Source: Curculioniphilus buchneri (GTDB lineage: Bacteria; Pseudomonadota; Gammaproteobacteria; Enterobacterales; Enterobacteriaceae). From it: 64,000 nt of DNA. Below are positions 52,592 through 61,444 of the stretch, one piece after another; the first letter of the stretch is position 1, and each line of letters begins with the position of its first letter. Location of the stretch: positions 1 to 64,000 of the forward strand of contig NZ_OZ193413.1 of assembly GCF_964275155.1 (NCBI RefSeq), read 5' to 3'. Both the position numbers and the translations under genes were made by a program. The notes below the pieces were generated by a model, which was given only the letters and a program-made list of their open reading frames with translations, did no database searches and had not been told where the DNA came from.

Positions 52592-53336
52592 TTAGGGGAA
52601 TTTTTGTTGAGATAATTTTTTGTGTAGATTAGTACTGTATTTTTTACCAAATTTAATCTTCTGACTATCCTGTAATATATTTTTAATATTTAAAGTTTTT
52701 TTATAGGTTGTTTCTATAAAAACTTTTTCTAAAAATAAATATATTTTATATAAAATATTTTTTTTATGATCTAAAATTAATAGTTTTTTTATATATTTCA
52801 TAGTACAGATAACTGAAATAATATGATTATAGTCTAGACCGATATTATATTGAATATTTTCATTTAGATGCATAGTATTATTCATACAATGAGCATTGTT
52901 ATCATTCTTTAAATCTGGCATCATCTTAACTGACATTCGGAGAAGATTATTAATATATAAAAACTATGACGCATTAGTTTCATTAATATACAATAGTTAT
53001 TTTATTTATGTAATGAATTGAGAGACATACCAACAAATTGTGTCCATCGTGACATAGAGATGGTAATAATAAATTCCAATAGTAATTTGTGTTCGATATA
53101 ACTAAGATTAATCTATTGGTATAATTTGTTAAATTATATTGAATAATCCATGCTTGAATTAACAGTAATATAATACGAAAAATTTTTCTATAAATTAGCA
53201 AGTTATGAGCTATATTCTTTATATGTATATGTTGCCAATATAGTTCCTGAACTATAATTAATATATCGTTACATTTTTTCTCTGATTGATCATAAATTAA
53301 TTGTTGTATTTTCATAAAATTTATTTCAGACTCCAA
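52592..53336 (-). pseudogene. Probable broken tssA-like gene (two ORFs in different frames)
   Basis: Two open frames lie between tssM and the sheath gene. The first (52983-53336, 117 aa) has the spacing of an ImpA_N domain: W near residue 34, a K-x-x-R-I-x-L-L-I-Q-A-W-I-x-x-Y segment near 51-67, Y-Y-W-N-L-L-L-P near 85 and D-G near 96. The second (52592-52936, 114 aa) is lysine-rich and helical, resembling at best the middle of TssA. They are in different frames with a 46-bp gap, and the C-terminal domain of TssA is missing. The first frame opens with TTG or an inner ATG at 53315. The identity is a pattern judgement; they could instead be two unrelated small genes. Confidence 0.45.
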
Positions 53337-53405
53337 ATTTTACCAAGGAGTAAAATGTGTGTGACAGAAGATAACAACTTATTTATATATTATGCAACGT
53401 GATTC

Positions 53406-56400
53406 CTATTTCATAATGTCATCTAAATGTGGAAGAATAAAGGGATCACAAATGCTATGTGAAATAATTTCTAACGTGGCTTTATAATTATCTAATACGA
53501 AAGACGTTTTTTTAGAAATTTGATTATGGCTACTCCAGTGAGTATTAGTGTGTTCTAACATTCTATGCCAAGCCCAAGGTCCTTCAGTACACAATATTTT
53601 TACCTTTCCATCACTCGAGACAATTTTTATTTGTACTTGAAAGGCATGTGCTAACCCTGGCCAATTTAACTGAAAAACTGTTGATGGACCGTGATGATAG
53701 CTTATTAACTGTTCATCGATATTCATTTCTAAGCTAAGAATATCATTATCCATGGATAAGGGTTTGACCGTAAAGGAAAATGATGGATTTTGATTGCCTT
53801 GATGAAAAAAAGCACCTTGGATATAGGTAGCAGCTTGAAAAAATTTTAATAATCGTTTTTCTTCAGGAGTATTCGCAGTTTTAATCCATGGCATAAATCG
53901 CCATACTGGTTCGCAAGTATTTATTTTATCTGCTAAATACTGATTATAAAATCGATCAGAAAGACCGGTAACCGGAGCAAACATATGGGCAAAATCATTT
54001 AAACTTATTTCTAATGGGCTTGTAGAGACAAAGGGATAACGGCCCTTGAATGCAGAATAGTAAAAACTAGCTATTCGAAATTCAAATTTTTCGTATAATC
54101 GCTGCATATTCTGAGCATGTTCATCTTTTCTCGTATCGTTAATAAGCGACAGTATTAGTTGTTGAAAGGGCGCTGGTAATCGCAAAGCATCTGCTCGTAA
54201 TCGAAGAAGGATTCGATCTTGTTCTGAAAAAAATTTTTTATTATTATCTAGAGCAACGAGATAGTAATAAAGGCTATTAAGCTGTTTTAAAATATTATTG
54301 AAAGATGCTCCGTCTTTTTCTTTGTTTCTTTGAGAAATATACGCTAAATTAATAATATCTCGAAAATGGTTCCTAACCATATGTTCAGGTGCTGAATTGA
54401 CGTGTTTTAGTTGAGCAAATGTGAATATTTTTTCTAAGATTAGTCTAGTTTTGTTGCTGACAGTATCAATAATACATGGAGCTTCTTTGTTTTGTGATAA
54501 TGATAATGAAAGAATTTTGCTAATATTATATAATAGTTCTCGTAAAGGAGAAGATTCGCTCGATAAAATGCGAATAAAACTCATTTTTTGGTGTAAATCA
54601 GCACTTTTTTTTATTCTGATATCGCTAAGAAAACGTTCCCATTGTTTGATAAAATCATTCATATATAGTAATCGGATCTGATCTGCTAAAGCAAAATGAT
54701 TTTCAGTTACGATATGATTAAGTACCCATTTATCTTGTGAAGATAATTCATCTATTTGTGCTGTTATTTGTGTATTAACGCCTTGCCAATAACCATCGGG
54801 TGTATAAAATCCTGCTATGGGTGAGTTATTTGCTAATCCACTTTTACGCTCAAAAATCCATTCTCCCTGACTACCCGCTAGTTTCGATAAGCTTACTGTT
54901 GGAAATCTATTATCATAAAGTAATCGTCTTTTTAAATAAAAATAGGATCTAATTGGCAATGAAATTTTTTGCATCGCAAATTGAGCATTTTTTGCTAGAA
55001 AATAATCCTTTTCGTAAGGAGAAATCAATGGACCAGAGGATAATAAATAATGTAAATGCTGATAAAATTGTTTGCACTGTACTGTATCAAGTTCAGTAAT
55101 ACCAGATATGCTGGCCATAGAATCTTGTAGCCAAGTTAATAAGAAATTTTTATCATAATTATCTGATTGATAGATCATTTGGTAAGCCATAAGAGCTTGA
55201 TAGGTATGTTCGACATCATCAAAATTAGATTGATATAGAAGTCGCGTAATATGCTGAGCTATGAGTGGCCATACCAATCGTTTCAATGCATGTAAGTAAA
55301 GTTTATTACCAGAGATTGCTATTTTCTTTCCACAATACAAACCCATACGATAATTTAATGAAGGGTGCATGGGGTTAAAAGTACCTGGATGAGTTAGCTT
55401 CTTCAGTTGATTTAGAAAGTGTAATAAGTCAGTGGTACAACTAACATTTAAATTCATACTATGTCGAGCTAGTTGTACAATATTTTGTTGAACTGAAGAT
55501 AAATAATGCATGTTATGACGATAACTTCGTATTGATCCACCAATTGTAATTATAAAAATGAATAATATTAGCATACATCCTGTAATGGATATGATCCAAA
55601 AATGATAAGTCATTAAATGATTACAACTTGCTAAATAGCCTTCTTTAAAAATTATTTTTTTAAATAAAGATTTTAGAAAATAACTTTTCGGTGAAGGAAT
55701 ATCCTTTCCATGCTGATCAGAATCATTGGGGGATGATGGCTGATAATTATAATGGAAAATGTTATTTTCATGAATTGAAACTGTATGTTGTTCGTTACTT
55801 TGTTGATAAGCGCTAGTAAAAAATATTCCCCTAGGTGAGAATATTTTCTCATCAGATGATGAGCAAATAATTGATAGATTTTGAATTAGTTGTGGCCTTA
55901 TAGCTGAAAATGCCTGTGGAAACGCTAGAATCTGTGATCTATGTCGAGGATCTTGTTCTGTTGCTAATGTATCAGTCAATGCAAAATGTAACCGACTCTG
56001 TAACTGATTCAAACCATCAGATATTGATTTTTTCAGTGGTATTATACCACCTTGATCTGCAGGCCAAGGTAAACTTATTCCCCAGTATTGTTCTAACTGA
56101 ACGTCATCAAATTGATTGAAATACTGACAAAATCCGGGTAAGCAATCTATTTTAGTAAAAATAAAATAAATAGGAAAATTAATTCTACATTCTCGGCGAA
56201 GATCTTCTAAACGATTATGAATCAGTATGGCTTGTTGATACTGTGCTTTTTGCGAAGTATACAATAAATCCTGTGTACTAATAACTAAAATTACACCATT
56301 GATAGGTTGGTAAGAACGATATTTGTTTAATAAATGCATCAGTTGTTGCCAATATGAATTCCCATTTTGGAGATAGGTACTAGAAGGACTCAAAAAAATA

Positions 56401-56957
56401 CCATTAGATGTTAAATACCAATTACAGTAATTACTCAGTTGATCTTTTGGAGATAATCTATTGATTTCTTGACAAGGATAAAACTCTAAATCAGAATTCT
56501 GCAACATTTCATGTTTACCACATGATTTACTTCCTAATACTAAGAACCAGGGAAGATAATAAATATATTGTCGATTAAACTTTTTTAGACAACGACAAAG
56601 TGAGTTACCTTTAGTAAGATAAAGATGATATAAAAATCGAACTGTATGTTTAAAAGCATTTGGTAACAAATGTGCATCAATTTTCAGTGAGGATGCAGAT
56701 ATACTATTAGTATTAGATAATCGTTGAAATAATTTTTTTTGCCAACGAAGAGATAAAATATACGATATAAATCGTAATATTAACCATAAAACAAACAAAA
56801 ATATTGTTATCTGATAGCGCACATTAATATCAACAAAAGGACTAATATCATTAATAGTTATGAACGGACCGAATAACATGACGATTAGTCCTATGCCAAT
56901 CAAAAATATGGTTTCAACAAACCAGCGATTTTTTATCGATGCTGTTGGTCGTACCAT
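53406..56957 (-). CDS. tssM: T6SS membrane-complex protein TssM (IcmF)
   Basis: TssM spans the envelope and, with TssL and TssJ, forms the channel that docks the baseplate. The 1183-aa product is full length: two N-terminal membrane segments (about 15-33 and 50-68), a cytoplasmic domain, a third segment near 450-475 and a large periplasmic part, with a DUF1215-like C-terminal region (FFQAATYIQGAFF, LNWPGLAHAFQV, GPWAWHRMLEH). The P-loop position reads GSKSCGKH (residues 142-149), with His in place of Ser/Thr, so ATP binding may be weak or lost. AAGGA precedes the ATG with the same spacing as in tssJ. Confidence 0.95.
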   Translation of the reverse strand: MVRPTASIKNRWFVETIFLIGIGLIVMLFGPFITINDISPFVDINVRYQITIFLFVLWLILRFISYILSLRWQKKLFQRLSNTNSISASSLKIDAHLLPNAFKHTVRFLYHLYLTKGNSLCRCLKKFNRQYIYYLPWFLVLGSKSCGKHEMLQNSDLEFYPCQEINRLSPKDQLSNYCNWYLTSNGIFLSPSSTYLQNGNSYWQQLMHLLNKYRSYQPINGVILVISTQDLLYTSQKAQYQQAILIHNRLEDLRRECRINFPIYFIFTKIDCLPGFCQYFNQFDDVQLEQYWGISLPWPADQGGIIPLKKSISDGLNQLQSRLHFALTDTLATEQDPRHRSQILAFPQAFSAIRPQLIQNLSIICSSSDEKIFSPRGIFFTSAYQQSNEQHTVSIHENNIFHYNYQPSSPNDSDQHGKDIPSPKSYFLKSLFKKIIFKEGYLASCNHLMTYHFWIISITGCMLILFIFIITIGGSIRSYRHNMHYLSSVQQNIVQLARHSMNLNVSCTTDLLHFLNQLKKLTHPGTFNPMHPSLNYRMGLYCGKKIAISGNKLYLHALKRLVWPLIAQHITRLLYQSNFDDVEHTYQALMAYQMIYQSDNYDKNFLLTWLQDSMASISGITELDTVQCKQFYQHLHYLLSSGPLISPYEKDYFLAKNAQFAMQKISLPIRSYFYLKRRLLYDNRFPTVSLSKLAGSQGEWIFERKSGLANNSPIAGFYTPDGYWQGVNTQITAQIDELSSQDKWVLNHIVTENHFALADQIRLLYMNDFIKQWERFLSDIRIKKSADLHQKMSFIRILSSESSPLRELLYNISKILSLSLSQNKEAPCIIDTVSNKTRLILEKIFTFAQLKHVNSAPEHMVRNHFRDIINLAYISQRNKEKDGASFNNILKQLNSLYYYLVALDNNKKFFSEQDRILLRLRADALRLPAPFQQLILSLINDTRKDEHAQNMQRLYEKFEFRIASFYYSAFKGRYPFVSTSPLEISLNDFAHMFAPVTGLSDRFYNQYLADKINTCEPVWRFMPWIKTANTPEEKRLLKFFQAATYIQGAFFHQGNQNPSFSFTVKPLSMDNDILSLEMNIDEQLISYHHGPSTVFQLNWPGLAHAFQVQIKIVSSDGKVKILCTEGPWAWHRMLEHTNTHWSSHNQISKKTSFVLDNYKATLEIISHSICDPFILPHLDDIMK

Positions 56958-56997
56958 AATTATCCTTTTTATTTAAAAATGTTTTATACACTATGGA

Positions 56998-58161
56998 TTA
57001 TGAAAAGATTAAATCAATTCTAGAATTGAATAATTGATTAAATTGGATTTTATCTTTTATTGTTTTATTTTTATTAAGACTTTCAGAAAAAATAAGTTTA
57101 GGATGGTTCACAGATTGATGTAATAAATTTAAAACCGTTTCAGCACGAGCTAAAGATAATGCTTGATTAGAAGGATATTGGGAAGTACAAATAGGTTGAG
57201 TGTCGCTATAGCCTCTTACAATTACTGTTTCTCTGAGTGTCGACATTAAGTTAGCTATTTGTTTAATAATAGATTTATAACGTTGGTTAATACAGGCTGA
57301 AGCCAAGGGAAAAACATCCCTTCCACATAAAGAAATCACAATTTTATTATTTTGTATAGAAATGGCTATATTGTTCTTAACAATATCTTCTTTAAATTGA
57401 TATCGAAGTATATCCATTAAAAGTTCATTGGTATGAGGTGGTTTATTAGGTAAATTTAATTCATATAGTTGACCTTTTACGTCATTAGCAACAATCTCTA
57501 AACGTTGACCTAAAATAATATTTAATATACCAAAAATCAATCCACAAAATAATAAACATACTAATAGTATTATTTTAAATTGAGGAAAATTCTTATATGT
57601 CGTAAACATTACTTCTATTTGAGATAATGAGGTTGAATAATTACCGCGTATTTTACGTAATTGCTGTGCTAAACTGTGAGTAAGAATTTCAAGACGATAC
57701 ATGCCATTTTCCATTATTCTATAACGACCGCCAAAACCCAGCAATAAACAAAAATACATTAACTCCAGTAGATCAATGTAACGATTAATATCTTTTGATA
57801 ATGTTGCCATTAAATGAAAAAATTTTTCACCACCACTCGTTTCATTATGAAATACTAAAAGTAAACTTTTACCTGTCCAAATATCACTTTGTCCCCATTT
57901 AGTTAAAGCGATTGCTTCATCTAACGCTGTACATAGACAGTAACGAGCGCCAATAATGACTTCATAATCTAGATCCAATCCCTGACATTGTTTTTCAAAA
58001 TTATATATTTCATTAATTAATTTTTGCCGTAAAAGAGTTGGTTTAATTGGTGTTGAAATATAATAAAAATTAGAAAGAGCATTTAATAATGGTAAAGCAG
58101 TACAAACTAATGGATTATTATCCATAGCATATGACATCGGTAATATGACAGCTTCTCTCAT
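56998..58161 (-). CDS. tssL: T6SS membrane protein TssL with OmpA-like C-terminus
   Basis: The 387-aa product has the DotU/IcmH cytoplasmic domain (about 15-185; YCLCTALDEAIALTKWGQ, LLVFHNETSGGEKFFHLM, LELMYFCLLLGFGGRYRI), one membrane helix near 197-217, and a C-terminal OmpA/MotB-type domain (about 270-387; VIVRGYSDTQP, NQALSLARAETVLNLL, FNSRIDLIF) expected to hold peptidoglycan. It therefore is the extended form of TssL, which needs no separate peptidoglycan-binding partner. It overlaps tssK by 4 bp (ATGA), implying coupled translation. Confidence 0.95.
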   Translation of the reverse strand: MREAVILPMSYAMDNNPLVCTALPLLNALSNFYYISTPIKPTLLRQKLINEIYNFEKQCQGLDLDYEVIIGARYCLCTALDEAIALTKWGQSDIWTGKSLLLVFHNETSGGEKFFHLMATLSKDINRYIDLLELMYFCLLLGFGGRYRIMENGMYRLEILTHSLAQQLRKIRGNYSTSLSQIEVMFTTYKNFPQFKIILLVCLLFCGLIFGILNIILGQRLEIVANDVKGQLYELNLPNKPPHTNELLMDILRYQFKEDIVKNNIAISIQNNKIVISLCGRDVFPLASACINQRYKSIIKQIANLMSTLRETVIVRGYSDTQPICTSQYPSNQALSLARAETVLNLLHQSVNHPKLIFSESLNKNKTIKDKIQFNQLFNSRIDLIFS

Positions 58162-59516
58162 GTTGATCTCGACTCATAAGAATTAGATGATCGTCGAATG
58201 GCCCAAAGAGCTATGCTCACATTGGAAAACTCACTAGCAACATAAATCGTAAGAGTTTTAGTATTTTCAATATCCTTCCATAAAACACTAGTTTCTTTTA
58301 GAAGGATATAGCTCCATCCAGGTTGATGTGCCAATTGTTTCGGAGCTTGGGATAAATAACATAAAGGTAATCCTGGTAATTGCAATTGTACAAGATCATG
58401 AATGCAATGAGTTGCAGAAATTTTAATCTGTGCTAAAAAATGGACGGCAGTTTCTTTATTTTTAAAATTATCTTGTACTGCCAATACAAAATCATAATTT
58501 TGATACATGCCAGATTCAGGTAATGTAGCTATGTTGAATCCAGGCATCTGTTGTCTCAAAGTTAGAGATACTATATTTTCTTCCAAAATAAAACATAGTC
58601 CTTTTCGTAAAAGCATCATTAGATCAATAAATGAACCACCTATATTTTTGTGATCATAGCGTGGTGTGTGATCCTTGCATTCATACGGAGGCTGGGATAC
58701 TGCCAATTCTAATGCAAATGGTATCCATTCAGCGAATAGTCGTTCAGGATGAATTCGAGGCAATGTAAGCGTGTGCTCTACTGTAGCGCTAAAACGATAT
58801 AGTAAATTTAATAAATGTAATTTACTGGTAGTCTCTTGACCAAGACCACATTTTTGAAGATAACGAGTCATTTTTTGACAACGCTGTATTAATAATCCTG
58901 ACAATTCTTTTTGATATTGACTTAGCAAAGGATTAACATCACTATTGATTAAGGGTGGGATATAACTTTCTTCTAATACTATTCTACCATCTGACATTTT
59001 ATCTTTAATACGTAAAACTCCTAAAGATAACCAATCACCGTTAAGTTCATTTTTTGGCATCAATCGAAGACGCAATTGACCGAAGTAAAGCGTTGCTTTT
59101 TCAGAAGAAACAGCATTACTGTCAGTAACATTTTTTTCAAATGCTATATAACGTGCTAACGATTCGTCAGAATCTTTAAAAATTACTTCATTGCGTCCAA
59201 CATGTTGTATCGGCAATGCCAGAACGATAATTTGTCCACAATGTAAAGTGTAAATATCTAAGGGACGAGGCGCATTTTTAGAATCTGTAAAGTGAAAAAT
59301 TGTCCCATCTGGAAAAATACCTTGAGCTGACGTCAGGGCTATTTTACCTAAAGCTAATAAACCTTGATCTAAAACAAGAGAAGAAAATCCCCAACAATAT
59401 TCTCTACTCTGTAACCGCCACTGGCGTGCTTCTAAATAAGCTTCAAATTGCTGAAAGTGATGTGGACGTAAAAACATACCTTCAGTCCATAGTACTTTGT
59501 CAAAATTTTTAATCAT
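58158..59516 (-). CDS. tssK: T6SS baseplate protein TssK
   Basis: TssK trimers link the baseplate to the membrane complex. The 452-aa product starts with the invariant block VLWTEGMFLRPHHFQQFEAYLEARQW (residues 8-33) and contains FPDGTIFHF near 75 and YSLV-type core strands (LSLGVLRIKDK near 165, ESYIPPLI near 185). The shoulder and head regions follow, and the length is normal. AAGGAG lies before the ATG. It is coupled to tssL by the ATGA overlap. Confidence 0.96.
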   Translation of the reverse strand: MIKNFDKVLWTEGMFLRPHHFQQFEAYLEARQWRLQSREYCWGFSSLVLDQGLLALGKIALTSAQGIFPDGTIFHFTDSKNAPRPLDIYTLHCGQIIVLALPIQHVGRNEVIFKDSDESLARYIAFEKNVTDSNAVSSEKATLYFGQLRLRLMPKNELNGDWLSLGVLRIKDKMSDGRIVLEESYIPPLINSDVNPLLSQYQKELSGLLIQRCQKMTRYLQKCGLGQETTSKLHLLNLLYRFSATVEHTLTLPRIHPERLFAEWIPFALELAVSQPPYECKDHTPRYDHKNIGGSFIDLMMLLRKGLCFILEENIVSLTLRQQMPGFNIATLPESGMYQNYDFVLAVQDNFKNKETAVHFLAQIKISATHCIHDLVQLQLPGLPLCYLSQAPKQLAHQPGWSYILLKETSVLWKDIENTKTLTIYVASEFSNVSIALWAIRRSSNSYESRST

Positions 59517-59558
59517 AGTGCTCCTTAATCAGAAGATATATAATTATTTTTATAAATT

Positions 59559-60074
59559 TTACTTGCATTTTAATCCGTTAGAGGTGACAGTGATATTTGT
59601 GTGAATTATAGAATCAGTAGAACCATTCAATAAACGTCGCCATAGCGGCAATTTATTACTATAAGTTGGACAAATTGTTCTCCAATGTTGGTGCGTTATG
59701 TCTTTGTATTCAGCAAACAAACCAATATATTTTGTAGAAAATGGTAGATTCAAATGCAATTTTTTAGTTTTTTCTCCAGGAAGAAGAAAAAAATCTTGTG
59801 AATGAATTACAGTATCAAATAACATTTGATCACTAATATCTTGTAATTTTAAATAATCAGATGATAGGAATATGCTTTTATTATTTAAGAAAAAAATTCG
59901 TATCTTTAAGGGTAAACCTTGATTTATTTGACCTAAAATATTCAAATTTAGTATATACTCTCTTTGGGATGATTGTTGGTCTGCAGTACAACTGGAAAGC
60001 AATAGGATAGGAATCCAAAAAAACAAAAAATAGTGATGATAGCCTAACAAGCGAGACAATAGAGAAAGCAACAT
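59559..60074 (-). CDS. tssJ: T6SS outer-membrane lipoprotein TssJ
   Basis: TssJ anchors TssM to the outer membrane. The 171-aa product has a long hydrophobic signal segment (about residues 12-27) ending in the lipobox LLSS-C with Cys29. It continues with the transthyretin-like beta sandwich: LNLNILGQINQGLPLKIRIFFLNN, FDTVIHSQDFFLLPGEKTKKLHLNLPFSTKYIGLFAEYKD. Lipidation would require Lgt and Lnt, both encoded in this window. AAGGAT precedes the ATG, and the context AAGGATAATTATG is identical to that of tssM. Confidence 0.93.
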   Translation of the reverse strand: MLLSLLSRLLGYHHYFLFFWIPILLLSSCTADQQSSQREYILNLNILGQINQGLPLKIRIFFLNNKSIFLSSDYLKLQDISDQMLFDTVIHSQDFFLLPGEKTKKLHLNLPFSTKYIGLFAEYKDITHQHWRTICPTYSNKLPLWRRLLNGSTDSIIHTNITVTSNGLKCK

Positions 60075-60095
60075 AATTATCCTTATAATATTGAG

Positions 60096-60488
60096 TTAAT
60101 GGCCAAGCATCATAATCTTTAATTGGCTAGGAATAAGTCGCATACCAACTGAATTTATACCGTTTTGAAATGTTAAACTACTTAATCTAGTAGCAGGAGA
60201 GCTTTTTATTAATGTAGTGAAAGCGCCTGTGAGATGTCTCGAAGAACCCATGATCGTACCGGAAACTACACCGAGATTAATACCTGCATTATCTCCAAAG
60301 CTAGACCAAATTCTCGTGGCCATATTATGAGCTGGTAAACCAACAAAGAGTACTTTACAGGTATGCGGAGTAGCAATAACTCCTAGTGCTATATTAAAAT
60401 AAGGCACTGGAACTATCATTGGAATCGGAGTTAAACAAACATCAGGAAAGGCTAAATCTAGTCCAAACAACTGGCAATTTGCAAACAT
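60096..60488 (-). CDS. PAAR-like spike tip protein (DUF4150)
   Basis: The 130-aa product begins MFANCQLFGLDLAFPDVCLTP, the DUF4150 signature, followed by P-x-P-Y-x-N-I-A-L and VLFVGLPAHNMATRIWSSFGDNAGINLGVVSGTIMG. DUF4150 proteins are PAAR-like caps for the VgrG spike. No toxin domain is attached: the protein ends after the tip fold. It is the first gene of the minus-strand operon, 21 bp before tssJ, and lies 80 bp downstream of the palindrome shared with the vgrG operon. Only a weak GAGA precedes the ATG. Confidence 0.88.
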   Translation of the reverse strand: MFANCQLFGLDLAFPDVCLTPIPMIVPVPYFNIALGVIATPHTCKVLFVGLPAHNMATRIWSSFGDNAGINLGVVSGTIMGSSRHLTGAFTTLIKSSPATRLSSLTFQNGINSVGMRLIPSQLKIMMLGH

Positions 60489-60568
60489 AGTTATTTCTCT
60501 GAACTGTCATAAAAAATTAATTGATTAAATTTAGTTTTTAATTTATCAAAATGAATTATAACAGTCAC

Positions 60569-60584
60569 TCAGGTAACTACCTGA
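60569..60584. promoter_or_regulatory. Palindrome upstream of the minus-strand T6SS operon
   Basis: TCAGGTAACTACCTGA has perfect 7-bp arms around AC. It is 80 bp upstream of the DUF4150 start. It is a near copy of the site at 38321-38336 (14 of 16 bases), suggesting co-regulation of the two operons. Confidence 0.65.
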
Positions 60585-60963
60585 TTTTTACTTTAATTAA
60601 TTAAATGAGTACGATGTTATATATACACTATAAGATTAAAAATATTTTTAATAAGTACGATAAATATTAGTATGGATTCACTGTTAAACGGTAAAAATTT
60701 GAATGATATCGGCATCATGTATTATCTTTGTTGATGCAATTCTATCTTTAACAACATAAAATACAAAATGTATGATGACTTATCATATAGATGGGGAAAA
60801 ATTATCAATAACATAATAAATGATACATAAAATATAATATTAATAATAACTAATAATTGATAAATCTCAGATGGATTCTTTATTATTGAACATTAAATTT
60901 GATCAAAATCAATACTTTTACGTATTTTTATATCCTTATGCTTCTAAGAAAATTTGTTAGTAG

Positions 60964-60992
60964 AGTAAAACTGGCTATAAGCCAGTTTTACT
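60964..60992 (-). terminator. Terminator hairpin of slyA
   Basis: AGTAAAACTGGC and GCCAGTTTTACT are exact reverse complements (12-bp stem, loop TATAA), beginning about 17 bases past the slyA stop. The GC pairs at the loop side make it the best terminator in the window. It separates slyA transcription from the T6SS operon downstream on the same strand. Confidence 0.75.
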
Positions 60993-61009
60993 GACGTCTA
61001 CTTTCGTGG

Positions 61010-61444
61010 TCAAGTTTTATTAAACAGCTCTAAAATATTCTTTTCCAATTTTGAAATTATATTTTTTAAAAGATAAATTTCTTCTTGCCCAATACCATAA
61101 AAAATATCATTTTGAATGTTATTGATAATATTGCTCACTTCTTTGAGCACAGGTTCAGCAAATTTAGTTAATTTGATCCGTTTTGCTCGTCGGTCGTTAG
61201 AACAAATATGCCGTGTAATAAATCCTTTTTCTTCAAGCTGATCTAATGTTCGTACTAAAGATGGTTGTTCTATACCAATAGCCTTAGCCAGTTGAATCTG
61301 AGACTGTTCAGGTGGTAACTGGCAGATATTATATAATGTAATCCAATGTGTCTGCGTTAATTCTAAAGGTTTTAATCGATGGTCAATTAAAGTACGCCAA
61401 ACTCGAACAAGTCGAGCTAAATCTGATCCTAATGGTGATTCCAA
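61010..61444 (-). CDS. slyA: MarR-family transcriptional regulator SlyA
   Basis: SlyA is a dimeric winged-helix regulator that often counteracts H-NS silencing of acquired genes. The 144-aa product aligns with E. coli SlyA: ESPLGSDLARLVRVWRTLIDHRLKPLELTQTHWITLYNI, the recognition region QIQLAKAIGIEQPSLVRTLDQLEEKGFITR, and the wing CSNDRRAKRIKLT. It starts with TTG at 61444, with AGGAG six bases upstream, matching the E. coli/Salmonella protein start. It lies on the same strand as, and just upstream of, the minus-strand T6SS operon. Confidence 0.97.
   Translation of the reverse strand: MESPLGSDLARLVRVWRTLIDHRLKPLELTQTHWITLYNICQLPPEQSQIQLAKAIGIEQPSLVRTLDQLEEKGFITRHICSNDRRAKRIKLTKFAEPVLKEVSNIINNIQNDIFYGIGQEEIYLLKNIISKLEKNILELFNKT

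Larger units (their letters stand above)
60489..61009. other. Gene-free region between slyA and the minus-strand T6SS operon
   Basis: About 520 bp. It contains the slyA terminator hairpin (60964-60992) and the T6SS palindrome (60569-60584). No other gene is seen. On the minus strand TTGATA and an AT-rich -10-like stretch follow the palindrome, a possible promoter that I cannot fix precisely. Confidence 0.6.
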
